From positions 1 to 64,000 of the forward strand of contig NZ_JABBGF010000005.1 of the NCBI RefSeq assembly GCF_012927265.1: a DNA stretch of 64,000 bases. The letters are read 5' to 3'. The stretch comes from Chryseobacterium cheonjiense (GTDB lineage Bacteria > Bacteroidota > Bacteroidia > Flavobacteriales > Weeksellaceae). The notes beneath the pieces are model-generated. The model was not told the origin of the DNA. It saw only the letters and a program-made list of their open reading frames with translations, and searched no databases. Shown here in pieces: positions 43,100 through 50,652 of this stretch; the stretch's first letter is position 1, and the number at the start of each line of letters is the position of its first letter. Both the position numbers and the translations under genes were made by a program.

Positions 43100-43920
43100 A
43101 TTTCTTTTGTCTTAAAACAAAAGAAACAAAAGTTCAAGACTGGAACCTTCCACTAAAAATTCCTTTTGCTCTCTAAAAATTCTAAAACTTGCGCGAGTTC
43201 ACTATTGGTTCTTCGGTTCTATATTTTGTCGCGCTTCGAACAGTAGAATTTTCTTAACGTTCGCAAAAGTAATTTTCTTTACGCTTCAGCTTCCTAGGTC
43301 GTTTTTTATATTATTGTGAATAAAGATCCTTCGACTGCTTCGAGCTCAGGATGACAGAGTATATTATGTGACTGTGTCATTCTGGAAGAATCTCAACTTC
43401 TTTTAATTACATTTTCTTTTGTCTTAAAACAAAAGAAACAAAAGTTCAAGACTGGACCTTCCGCTAAAAATTCCTTTTGCTCTCTAAAAATTCTAAAACT
43501 TGCGCGAGTTCACTATTGGTTCTTCGGTTATATTTTGTCGCGCTTCGGACAGTAGAATTTTCTTTACGTTCGCAAAAGTAATTTTCTTTACGCTTCAGTT
43601 TCCTAGGTTGTTTTTTATATTATTGTGAATAAAGATCCTTCGACTGCTTCACGTTCAGGATGACAGAGTATATTATGTGACTGTGTCATTCTAAAAGAAT
43701 CTCAACTTCTTTTAATTACATTTTCTTTTGTCTTGAAACAAAAGAAACAAAGTTCAAGACTGGAACCTTACGCTAAAAATCCTTTTGCTCTAAAAATTCT
43801 AAAACTTGCGCGAGTTCACTATTGGTCCTTCGGTTTTATATTTTTGTCGCGCTTCGGACAGTAGAATTTCTTTACGTTCGCAAAAGTAATTTTCTTTACG
43901 CTTCATTTCCCCCGGTCATT
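43100..43920. repeat. Composite intergenic repeats, tandem copies C, D and E
   Basis: Copies begin near 43101, 43412 and 43722 (period 310-311 bp). Each starts with TTTCTTTTGTCTT/AAAACAAAAGAAA, followed by GTTCAAGACTGGA, CTTGCGCGAGTTCACTATTG, GTCGCGCTTCG, GCAAAAGTAATTTTCTTTAC and TTTCCTAGGT. C and D carry the tail CCTTCGACTGCTTC, CAGGATGACAGAGT and TGTGTCATTCT; E ends without it. They are closer to one another than to copies A and B. They fill the whole gap 43078-43984. Confidence 0.92.
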
Positions 43921-43984
43921 TTCTTTAATTTATTTACTCTTTTGTTATTGGTTATCTATCCGTCTAATATCTTGCGGTCTTTTC

Positions 43985-44332
43985 TTACAAATGTATGAAT
44001 AATGACGTTCTCTCTTTTTTCTCGAGATTCCTGGTTTTATGGCCTTTTCCGGTTGTGTCTTCTACCAGGAGAATCTCGCCGGTCTGAAACTGACGGAACT
44101 CTCCGAGTGAGGTTTCTATTTCAACACCTCCATCCAAAAGCACAATGAATTGCTTCTGCGGGGCATGATGAAAATCGTAATCATAATCTGCGGAAACTTT
44201 TCTGAACTGTAATTTTTTAACTTCAAAATTTTCGGATAAATATCCTATTTCACCCTGATCGACTAAAGGAATTTCAAGATCTTCAAAATGAGATTCGCCT
44301 TTTTCGTCACTAAATATTCTTGTGATCTTCAT
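43985..44332 (-). CDS. Small cupin-domain protein
   Basis: 115 residues with one cupin barrel: FHHAPQKQFIVLLDGGVEIE (metal-ligand strand), GEFRQFQTGEILLVEDTTGK and a last GHKTRNLEKKE. The first cupin motif has His-His but a Gln-Lys variant before the Glu position, so a metal site is uncertain. It is the last gene of the dioxygenase/carboxylesterase run and may share its promoter. A role in phenol or quinone handling is suggested by context only. Confidence 0.8.
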   Translation of the reverse strand: MKITRIFSDEKGESHFEDLEIPLVDQGEIGYLSENFEVKKLQFRKVSADYDYDFHHAPQKQFIVLLDGGVEIETSLGEFRQFQTGEILLVEDTTGKGHKTRNLEKKERTSLFIHL

Positions 44333-44369
44333 CTTTTTAAATTGGAAAAAATAAATGTTAAGATTTTAT

Positions 44370-44990
44370 CTATACAAAAATCAGTGAATTCGCCAGTTCA
44401 AGCTCTTCTTCATTAATAGAATGTCCGAAATTCTGATACACTTTTTCGGTAACGTCTGCATTCATTTCCCGGAGAATATTAGCCGTTGCATATACTCTTT
44501 CTACCGGTACATGAAAATCCGGATTGCTGGTTGCTAACAAAACAGGTGTTTGTGCAAAATCTCCTCTGTAATTTTCCCGGTTGATCTTTTCACCAATCAC
44601 CCCACCGATAATGGCTGCCGCCCCACCGAATTTCTGTGCATTTCTTGCTAAAAACTCCAGCGTAAGACAGGCTCCCTGTGAAAATCCGAAGAAATAAATG
44701 TTTTCTGGTTTAATATTTTCGGCTAAAGCCTTTTCAACGGTTTTTCCAATCGTTTCCACTGCTGAAGAGAGCCACGGCTCATTCTGTTCGGCCGGAGCGA
44801 TGAAGGAAAACGGATACCAGCTGCCGTTGGTAGCCTGGGGAGCGAGCAGTGCATAGTCTTTCACATTTAAATACTGTGACAAGCTTAAAATATCCTGTGC
44901 GCTTCCACCTCTTCCATGCACCATAATCAACACTTTTGCTGCTTCATTCAATGGTTTTCCTGCTGTTTTTATATCTAAAATATGACTCAT
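44370..44990 (-). CDS. Alpha/beta hydrolase, phospholipase/carboxylesterase (MhqD-like)
   Basis: 206 residues. The oxyanion loop is MVHGRGGSAQDILSLSQ (about residue 23). The nucleophile Ser lies in FGFSQGACLTLEFLARN, Asp in the NPDFHVPVERV region and His in the final NFGHSINEEEL. This is the short-chain carboxylesterase group that includes MhqD of the quinone-resistance operon of Bacillus. The stop of the upstream dioxygenase is 3 bases away, so both are in one transcript. Confidence 0.9.
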   Translation of the reverse strand: MSHILDIKTAGKPLNEAAKVLIMVHGRGGSAQDILSLSQYLNVKDYALLAPQATNGSWYPFSFIAPAEQNEPWLSSAVETIGKTVEKALAENIKPENIYFFGFSQGACLTLEFLARNAQKFGGAAAIIGGVIGEKINRENYRGDFAQTPVLLATSNPDFHVPVERVYATANILREMNADVTEKVYQNFGHSINEEELELANSLIFV

Positions 44991-44993
44991 GAT

Positions 44994-45947
44994 TTATCTG
45001 TATTTTTCTGTTGGATAAATAAATTTCGGGAGAACTTCTACCAAATGTTCTCTTTTTTCTTCAAACTGTTGAGGAAGGTTTAAATGTTCACCCAATGAAG
45101 CAAGTTCCTCATCAACATCAAATCCGGGACCTGAAGTAGCGATTTCAAACAAAACACCGCCCGGCTCTTTGAAATATACGGAAGTGAAATATTTACGGTC
45201 TTTCACTTCAGTATGTTCCAATCCGAATGTATTGAGTTTTTCAATCATCTCAAGCTGGGTTTGTGCGTCGGGAGTAGCGAAGGCAACGTGATGAACTGTT
45301 CCTCTTCCGGCAAGTCCTTTCAAAGCATTCGGGGTGCAAACGAGATCAACATATTTTCCCGGGGCATCTTCCGCGGCGTATCTGAACCGGTCTGAACTTT
45401 CCGCAATAAGCTGATGATTCATCTGGGTAATGAGCAGCGCTGCAGTTCTTTCATAAGCATCCAGCCAGATTTCCACATGATGAATTCCTTTGATGGCAAA
45501 ATCTTTTGGGATAAAATGATTGTTGTATCCTTTACGATCATCCTTATCATTAAAAACCAATTCCAGTCCGAGCCCATCAAAATCTTCAAGATAAATAAAT
45601 ACTTCCCCCGAAAATCTTTGCTGTGGATGTTTGAAAGGAATATTAAACTGATTCAAGCGATTCATCCAATAGTCGAGCGCATCCATGGATATGGAAAACG
45701 CTGTTGTATTCAGCATACCCTTTCCGTGTCTTCCGTTGACAAGTCCTTTTCCGTATGGAAAAGTCGTCATAATCGTTCCCGGCGTTCCGAATTCGTCTCC
45801 GAAATAAAAATGGTAGACATCGGAATAATCGAAATTCACGGTCTTTTTTACCAGCCGAAGTCCTAATACTCCGGTATAAAAGTCTATATTTTCTTGTGCA
45901 TCGCCCGTGATGGCGGTAACGTGGTGAAGTCCTGTGATGAGGTTCAT
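44994..45947 (-). CDS. Ring-cleaving (extradiol) dioxygenase, MhqO-like
   Basis: 317 residues with two vicinal-oxygen-chelate halves. Iron ligands lie in GLHHVTAITGDAQENIDFYT (His8 or His9), RGTVHHVAFATPDAQTQLEM (second His) and YFKEPGGVLFEIATSGPGFD (Glu). The tail (PQQFEEKREHLVEVLPKF) is typical of the MhqO/LinE-like group that opens hydroquinone rings. A second, related dioxygenase is encoded upstream at 46387-47316. Confidence 0.92.
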   Translation of the reverse strand: MNLITGLHHVTAITGDAQENIDFYTGVLGLRLVKKTVNFDYSDVYHFYFGDEFGTPGTIMTTFPYGKGLVNGRHGKGMLNTTAFSISMDALDYWMNRLNQFNIPFKHPQQRFSGEVFIYLEDFDGLGLELVFNDKDDRKGYNNHFIPKDFAIKGIHHVEIWLDAYERTAALLITQMNHQLIAESSDRFRYAAEDAPGKYVDLVCTPNALKGLAGRGTVHHVAFATPDAQTQLEMIEKLNTFGLEHTEVKDRKYFTSVYFKEPGGVLFEIATSGPGFDVDEELASLGEHLNLPQQFEEKREHLVEVLPKFIYPTEKYR

Positions 45948-45990
45948 AGTTTTGATTTGAGGTTGAAGTTAAGATTGAGGTTAAATGGAG

Positions 45991-46284
45991 TTATTCTGCT
46001 TTTAACCAAATGTCATTGTACAATTCGGGGTTTCTTTTGAACTGGGCATGAACATACGGACACAAGGGTACGATTTTAAGGTCGTTTTCTCTTGCATACG
46101 AAACCAGCTTATCCAATAATATTTTGGCAAAACCTTTTCCTGCATATTCTTCGCTGACTTCGGTATGATACACGGTCAATTTGTTTCCCATTACTGAAAT
46201 ATCCATTTTTCCGGCTTTGTTGTCGTCTGAAAAAAGCTGTATTTCACCTCTTACGTTTCCTAAAACTACTTTCGTTGTTTCCAT
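45991..46284 (-). CDS. Small GNAT-family N-acetyltransferase (YjdJ-type)
   Basis: 97 residues. Strand-helix core with GKMDISVMGNKLTVYHTEVS, the acetyl-CoA P-loop-like EYAGKGFAKILLDKLVSYAR and KIVPLCPYVHAQFKRNPEL (YVxxxFxxxPE end motif). This short GNAT class is common and uncharacterised. Its start codon is only 12 bases downstream (on the minus strand) of an 8 x 7-bp tandem repeat, which could influence its expression. Confidence 0.88.
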   Translation of the reverse strand: METTKVVLGNVRGEIQLFSDDNKAGKMDISVMGNKLTVYHTEVSEEYAGKGFAKILLDKLVSYARENDLKIVPLCPYVHAQFKRNPELYNDIWLKAE

Positions 46285-46296
46285 ATGTTTAAATTT

Positions 46297-46352
46297 TTAT
46301 TGCTTATTGCTTATTGCTTATTGCTTATTGCTTATTGCTTATTGCTTATTGC
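46297..46352. repeat. Heptanucleotide microsatellite (TTATTGC)8
   Basis: Eight perfect copies of TTATTGC (GCAATAA on the minus strand), 56 bp in all, between the stop of the upstream dioxygenase and the acetyltransferase start. Seven is not a multiple of three, and the array lies at the promoter/5' UTR position. Confidence 0.95.
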
Positions 46353-46386
46353 TAAGGTACATTGTTTATCAAAAAAGGATGATGAC

Positions 46387-47316
46387 CTATGATAATTTCG
46401 GCAATACCTCTTCTATTTTTTGGCGTAAGCCTTCGTGCTGTTTCGGAAGTTTTAAGCTTGTTCCCAATTCGTTCAACGGCTCATCTACTGTGAATCCGGG
46501 ATTATCGGTAGCAATTTCGAATAAAACACCGCCCGGTTCACGGAAATACAGTGAATAAAAATAATCTCTGTCTATCTTCGGAGTGATATTCAAACCTGCG
46601 GAAAGCACTTTTTCGCGGAATTCCATTAACACATTATCATCTTTCACTCTGAATGCTACATGGTGATTGGTTCCTGCCGCATTTCTTCCCAATAACAATT
46701 TATCATTTTCAATGATATCAACAATGTTTGCTGTTTCTATGGCGTCTGTAGCAAAACGGTATCTTTCACCTTCCTGTTTCTGAAGATCATATCCGAAGAT
46801 ATCCGTTAAGACTTTAATAGTCGGCTCTGCTTTTTTCAATGAAAGCGTTACATTGTGAAATCCTTTCAAAGCATTTTCTTCTTTGATATCTTCTGTTGTC
46901 CACACCTTTCTGTTGTCTGTCGAGGATTCGATAAACTGCAGCTGTAAACCATCCGGATCCTGAAATGAAATCAGTTTTTCACCGAATATTTCTCCCTCTT
47001 CCGCACTTACATTAAACTGCTGCAGTCTGTTTTTCCAGAAACCAAGGCTTCCTTTGGGAACCGAATATCCGATATGGGTGGCCAATCCCGCTCCGTTGGT
47101 GCCTTTTCCTATTCCTTCCCACGGGAAAAATGTCAGAATGGTTCCTGGCGTTCCTTCTTCGTTTCCGAAATAAAAATGGTAGGTTCCGGGATCATCAAAA
47201 TTGACAGTTTTTTTTACCAGTCTTACTCCCAGTACCTGAGTGTAAAAATCTAAATTTCTTTTGGCGTTGTCTGCAATCGCAGTGATATGGTGCAGCCCTA
47301 AAATTCTATTATTCAT
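46387..47316 (-). CDS. Ring-cleaving dioxygenase, second copy
   Basis: 309 residues from the ATG at 47316 (MNNRILGLHHITAIADNAKR); the ATG at 47364 would lie inside the shared promoter operator and is rejected. Iron ligands are in LGLHHITAIAD, GTNHHVAFRVKDDNVLMEF and YFREPGGVLFEIATDNPGF. It is clearly related to the protein at 44994-45947 and lies at the head of the run dioxygenase, acetyltransferase, dioxygenase, carboxylesterase, cupin. Its promoter shares a 22-nt element with the pirin gene. Confidence 0.92.
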   Translation of the reverse strand: MNNRILGLHHITAIADNAKRNLDFYTQVLGVRLVKKTVNFDDPGTYHFYFGNEEGTPGTILTFFPWEGIGKGTNGAGLATHIGYSVPKGSLGFWKNRLQQFNVSAEEGEIFGEKLISFQDPDGLQLQFIESSTDNRKVWTTEDIKEENALKGFHNVTLSLKKAEPTIKVLTDIFGYDLQKQEGERYRFATDAIETANIVDIIENDKLLLGRNAAGTNHHVAFRVKDDNVLMEFREKVLSAGLNITPKIDRDYFYSLYFREPGGVLFEIATDNPGFTVDEPLNELGTSLKLPKQHEGLRQKIEEVLPKLS

Positions 47317-47335
47317 GTTGTTTAATTTTATATGA

Positions 47336-47385
47336 CAAATGTATGAGCTTATAAAATCCTGCACATTTAACTAGTTTAATAAATG
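47336..47385 (-). promoter_or_regulatory. Dioxygenase promoter with shared 22-nt operator
   Basis: Minus-strand -7 box TACATTTG (47343-47336), 20 bases, then the 22-nt element (47364-47385) with CATTTA/TAAATG arms and AACTAGTT core, identical in sequence and spacing to the pirin promoter. Confidence 0.75.
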
Positions 47386-47576
47386 CTTTTCATATACATT
47401 AGAAATGCAGTTCTACGATATATTTTTTAATTAATTTTAAATATTATATTAAATTTTCAATCTTAACCAGAATATAAAAAGAATTATTTTTTAAAATAAA
47501 TATTTAAAAGTCAATGAATTAAAATTTATTTAATAAAAAGTCTACTTATTTTATGGACTAATAAAAATTTATGTTC

Positions 47577-47584
47577 TATATTTG
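47577..47584 (+). promoter_or_regulatory. -7 box of the metNIQ leader promoter
   Basis: TATATTTG fits TAnnTTTG exactly. It lies 25 bases before the leader ORF. No clear -33 TTG is seen at the expected distance. Confidence 0.6.
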
Positions 47585-47608
47585 CAAGCGTAATCAGAAG
47601 ATAAAAAA

Positions 47609-47707
47609 ATGAATACAGGTTTGAAAAATATTTTCATCATGAAGCATACCATCAGAACAAAGATGATGTATTGCTGTATGCCTGAAATAGAGCATTGTGG
47701 TGACTGA
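47609..47707 (+). CDS. Met/Cys-rich leader peptide of the metNIQ operon
   Basis: A 32-codon ORF from ATG at 47609 to TGA at 47707. It contains five Met and three Cys in total, clustered near the end: TKMMYCCMPEIEHCGD. A terminator hairpin follows 24 bases later and metN starts after that. Position, size and amino acid bias fit a ribosome-mediated attenuation leader that senses Met (and perhaps Cys) charging. The frame is not a family I know, so it is inferred from its layout. Confidence 0.6.
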   Translation: MNTGLKNIFIMKHTIRTKMMYCCMPEIEHCGD

Positions 47708-47731
47708 CCTTACTTTTATATGACATATTTT

Positions 47732-47763
47732 AAAGGCTTTACCACGTTGTAGAGCCTTTTTTT
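47732..47763 (+). terminator. Attenuator terminator upstream of metN
   Basis: AAAGGCTTTAC paired with GTAGAGCCTTT (11 bp with one T-G wobble), 6-base loop and a run of T. It lies inside the 5' untranslated region between the leader ORF and metN. Confidence 0.8.
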
Positions 47764-47784
47764 ATTTAATGAAGCATCGTAAAA

Positions 47785-48813
47785 ATGATAGAGATAAAAA
47801 ATATATCAAAAACTTTCCATCAGAAAAAACAGTCTTTTAAAGCACTGGATCAGGTCAGCCTGGACATTGAAAAAGGTGATATCGTAGGAATTATAGGGTT
47901 TTCGGGAGCCGGAAAAAGTACGCTAATCAGAACCGTAAACCTGCTTGAAAAACCGGACGAAGGGGAAATTATCATCAACGGAAAAGATTTTACCAGGTTA
48001 AAACCCAGAGAACTGGCAAAGGAAAGAAAAAAAATAGGAATGATCTTCCAGCATTTCAACCTTCTTTCATCAAGAACCGTTTCTGAAAATATTGCTTTAC
48101 CGCTGGAACTTGATGGCGCAAATAAAGAAGCAATTCAAAAAAAGGTTAGTGAGCTTCTCAAAATCGTAGGTCTTGAAGACAAGGCCAATGATTATCCTAA
48201 AAGCCTTTCGGGAGGGCAGAAACAGAGAATTGCCATTGCAAGAGCCCTGGCCAACGACCCTTACCTTCTGCTCTGCGATGAAGCTACAAGTGCGCTTGAT
48301 CCGGCAACAACGCTGTCCATCCTCCAACTGCTGAGAGATATCAATAAAAGGCTGGGTATTACCATCCTGCTGATTACCCACGAAATGGAAGTCATCCGGA
48401 CGGTTTGCAACCATGTTGCTGTTATAGACAAAGGAAAACTTATTACCAAAGGAACTTTACGGGAGATTATTTCACAAAAAGATCATCCCATCATCAAACA
48501 ATTTTTAAATCCTGGTGTTATGAATATACCGCAAGAACTTAATAAAAAACTCCAAAAAGAACCACAGCACGGTCTTTTCCCTCTTATAGAAATACAAGTA
48601 AATGAAGATATTTCGGTTGAAGAACTTCTTTCTATTGTATATGATAAATACAAAATCCCTTATAAAGTTCTGAAGGCAGATGTGGAATATCTGGGAGATG
48701 CGAATTTCGGTAAACTTCTGCTTCAGCTTCAGGGGGATGAAGAAGAAAATCAGCAGGCGATTTATTATTTAAATCAAAACAAAATCCAAAACAGAGTAAG
48801 AGGTTATGCTTAG
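47785..48813 (+). CDS. metN: Methionine ABC transporter ATP-binding protein MetN
   Basis: 342 residues. Walker A GFSGAGKSTL (about 37-46), Q-loop IFQHFNLL, signature LSGGQKQRIA, Walker B LLLCDEATSALDP. The last 80 residues form the NIL regulatory domain of MetN (ISVEELLSIVYDKYKIPYK, VEYLGDANFGKLLLQLQGD), which binds methionine for trans-inhibition. The start of metI lies within the end of metN (8-base overlap). Confidence 0.95.
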   Translation: MIEIKNISKTFHQKKQSFKALDQVSLDIEKGDIVGIIGFSGAGKSTLIRTVNLLEKPDEGEIIINGKDFTRLKPRELAKERKKIGMIFQHFNLLSSRTVSENIALPLELDGANKEAIQKKVSELLKIVGLEDKANDYPKSLSGGQKQRIAIARALANDPYLLLCDEATSALDPATTLSILQLLRDINKRLGITILLITHEMEVIRTVCNHVAVIDKGKLITKGTLREIISQKDHPIIKQFLNPGVMNIPQELNKKLQKEPQHGLFPLIEIQVNEDISVEELLSIVYDKYKIPYKVLKADVEYLGDANFGKLLLQLQGDEEENQQAIYYLNQNKIQNRVRGYA

Positions 48814-49462
48814 TGAAACGGTAATTAATCTTCTTTCAAAGGGAGTTTGGGAAACAGTTTTTATGACATTTGTTTCCGGATTTTTCGGGTTTGTGTTAGG
48901 ACTGCCGGTTGGGATTTTATTATTTCTGACTAGAAAAGGACAGCTTTTGGAAAACAGGATTTATAACAGAATCTTGTCGGTGCTGGTTAATATTTTCCGG
49001 TCTATTCCTTTTATTATCCTGATTGTCTGGATGATTCCTTTCACCAGGAGCCTGGTAGGAACATCCATTGGCGTTAATGCAGCACTGGTTCCATTGAGTA
49101 TTGGCGCAGCACCATTTATTGCAAGACTGGTCGAAAACAGCCTGCTGGAAGTTCCGGCCGGACTGATAGAAACCGCCAGAGCGTTGGGAGCAAGCCCTTT
49201 TCAGATCATCAGGAAAATTCTCCTGCCGGAAGCGCTGCCTTCGTTAATCAACAATGCAACGATTACTTTAATAACCTTAGTAGGTTATTCTGCGATGGGA
49301 GGAGCGGTAGGCGCCGGCGGATTGGGACAGATTGGGTATCAGTACGGCTACATCGGCTATGATGCCGTCATTATGAATCTTGTACTTGCGTTATTGGTAG
49401 CGATTGTATTTGTTATTCAGTTTTTCGGTGACCGACTGGCTAAACGGTTTGATCATCGATAA
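48806..49462 (+). CDS. metI: Methionine ABC transporter permease MetI
   Basis: 218 residues, five membrane segments, with the ABC coupling loop EVPAGLIETARALGASPFQI and RKILLPEALPSLINNATITL (EAA loop). It forms the membrane channel that pairs with MetN, and its gene overlaps metN. Confidence 0.95.
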   Translation: MLSETVINLLSKGVWETVFMTFVSGFFGFVLGLPVGILLFLTRKGQLLENRIYNRILSVLVNIFRSIPFIILIVWMIPFTRSLVGTSIGVNAALVPLSIGAAPFIARLVENSLLEVPAGLIETARALGASPFQIIRKILLPEALPSLINNATITLITLVGYSAMGGAVGAGGLGQIGYQYGYIGYDAVIMNLVLALLVAIVFVIQFFGDRLAKRFDHR

Positions 49463-49634
49463 AAGGATAATAATTGTCCTTCAAATTTAACATATGTAAT
49501 GTGAATGTGAAATAGTGTGGTGGCATTGCAAAACTTTGTCACTGATGGCAAAAGGCGAATTTCCGGGACATCCTGAGATTAATACCGTTCTGTGATCTTC
49601 GCTTTTTGACCATTTAAAAAGAAAATAATTTACA
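49463..49634. other. Unusual gap inside the met operon
   Basis: 172 bases between metI and metQ, long for an operon whose other genes overlap. It starts with AAGGATAATAATTGTCCTT, an imperfect hairpin. The middle (49518-49600) has higher GC and reads as a short open stretch (MAKGEFPGHPEINTVL) before a stop, perhaps a gene remnant. I do not recognise a riboswitch. Confidence 0.4.
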
Positions 49635-50441
49635 ATGAAAAAAATAAAGATTTTAGGACTGATAACTGTTGGAATATTACTGTCAGCCTGCAATTCCGGT
49701 AAAGACAATCCCAATTCGATTAAAGTAGGTATTACCTCCGGACCGGAGCAGGAAATTGCGGAAACCGCTAAAAAAGTAGCGAAAGAAAAATATAACCTTG
49801 ATGTGGAACTCGTTGCCTTCAACGATTATGTTGTGCCAAATGAAGCTCTGAATAATGGTGACATAGATGCCAATGCCTTTCAGCATGTACCGTATCTGAA
49901 TGAGCAGTCAAAACAGAGAGGCTATAAACTGGCCGTCGTGGGAAATACATTTGTCTACCCTATTGTAGCCTATTCCAAAAAAATAAAAAACATCAGCGAA
50001 CTTCAGAATGGCAGTACGGTTGTCATTCCCAATGACCCGACTAACGGCGGACGATCTTTACTGCTGCTGCAGAAAAATGGGTTGCTGAAACTAAGGGACG
50101 GCATTGGGTTGCTGCCTAAAGTAACTGATATTACTGAGAACCCGAAACAGTTAAAACTTATCGAAATTGAAGCACCACAGCTACCGAGAGTATTGGATGA
50201 TAAAGAAGTGGTACTGGCGATCATCAACAATAATTTTGCAGCACAGGCCGGACTGGATGCAGAAAAGCAGGGAATTTTAAAAGAAGACAAAGATTCTCCC
50301 TATGTTAATGTGATTGTTTCCAGAGAGGATAATAAAAATTCTGAAAAGGTGAAAAAATTTGTAAAAGCCTATGAATCTGATGAGGTGTTAAAAAAAGCAG
50401 AGGAAATTTTCAAGGGTGGTGCTATTAAAGGCTGGAATTAA
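49635..50441 (+). CDS. metQ: Methionine-binding lipoprotein MetQ (NlpA family)
   Basis: 268 residues. Signal with lipobox LLSAC (Cys about residue 19). The NlpA-family blocks follow: IKVGITSGPEQEIAETAKKV, VVPNEALNNGDIDANAFQHV, PYLNEQSKQRGYKLAVVGNT, VIPNDPTNGGRSLLLLQKNG, VLAIINNNFAAQAGL. It captures methionine for MetNI. Confidence 0.95.
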   Translation: MKKIKILGLITVGILLSACNSGKDNPNSIKVGITSGPEQEIAETAKKVAKEKYNLDVELVAFNDYVVPNEALNNGDIDANAFQHVPYLNEQSKQRGYKLAVVGNTFVYPIVAYSKKIKNISELQNGSTVVIPNDPTNGGRSLLLLQKNGLLKLRDGIGLLPKVTDITENPKQLKLIEIEAPQLPRVLDDKEVVLAIINNNFAAQAGLDAEKQGILKEDKDSPYVNVIVSREDNKNSEKVKKFVKAYESDEVLKKAEEIFKGGAIKGWN

Positions 50442-50513
50442 AAGTAATCATTAATCTATAATTATTCAAGTTTTCGAGATTGATATAAATTTTGTTATTT
50501 ATATATTTTTGCT

Positions 50514-50547
50514 GACATCATTTCTTTTTAAGGAGTGATGTTTTTGT
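50514..50547 (+). terminator. Terminator of metNIQ
   Basis: ACATCA...TGATGT stem followed by TTTTTGTTTTTT, 73 bases past the metQ stop. Confidence 0.6.
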
Positions 50548-50598
50548 TTTTTATAATGGTGAGAAATAACCAATTTTCCGAAATTACATTTTCTCAAT

Positions 50599-50628
50599 TT
50601 GAGATAATAAAAAAATTCCCTATTTTTG
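50599..50628 (+). promoter_or_regulatory. Promoter of the GH3 gene
   Basis: TTG at 50599-50601, exactly 19 nt, then TATTTTTG at 50621-50628. This is a full match to the Bacteroidetes -33/-7 consensus, 25 bases before the start codon. Confidence 0.8.
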
Positions 50629-50652
50629 TTTTTAATCTAAAAAAGGCTTTTT

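Noticed and set aside
46297..46352. CRISPR-like array
   Set aside because: Unit of 7 bp without spacers; it is a simple microsatellite. The 21-bp array at 38098 was excluded for the same reason (no unique spacers, no cas genes).
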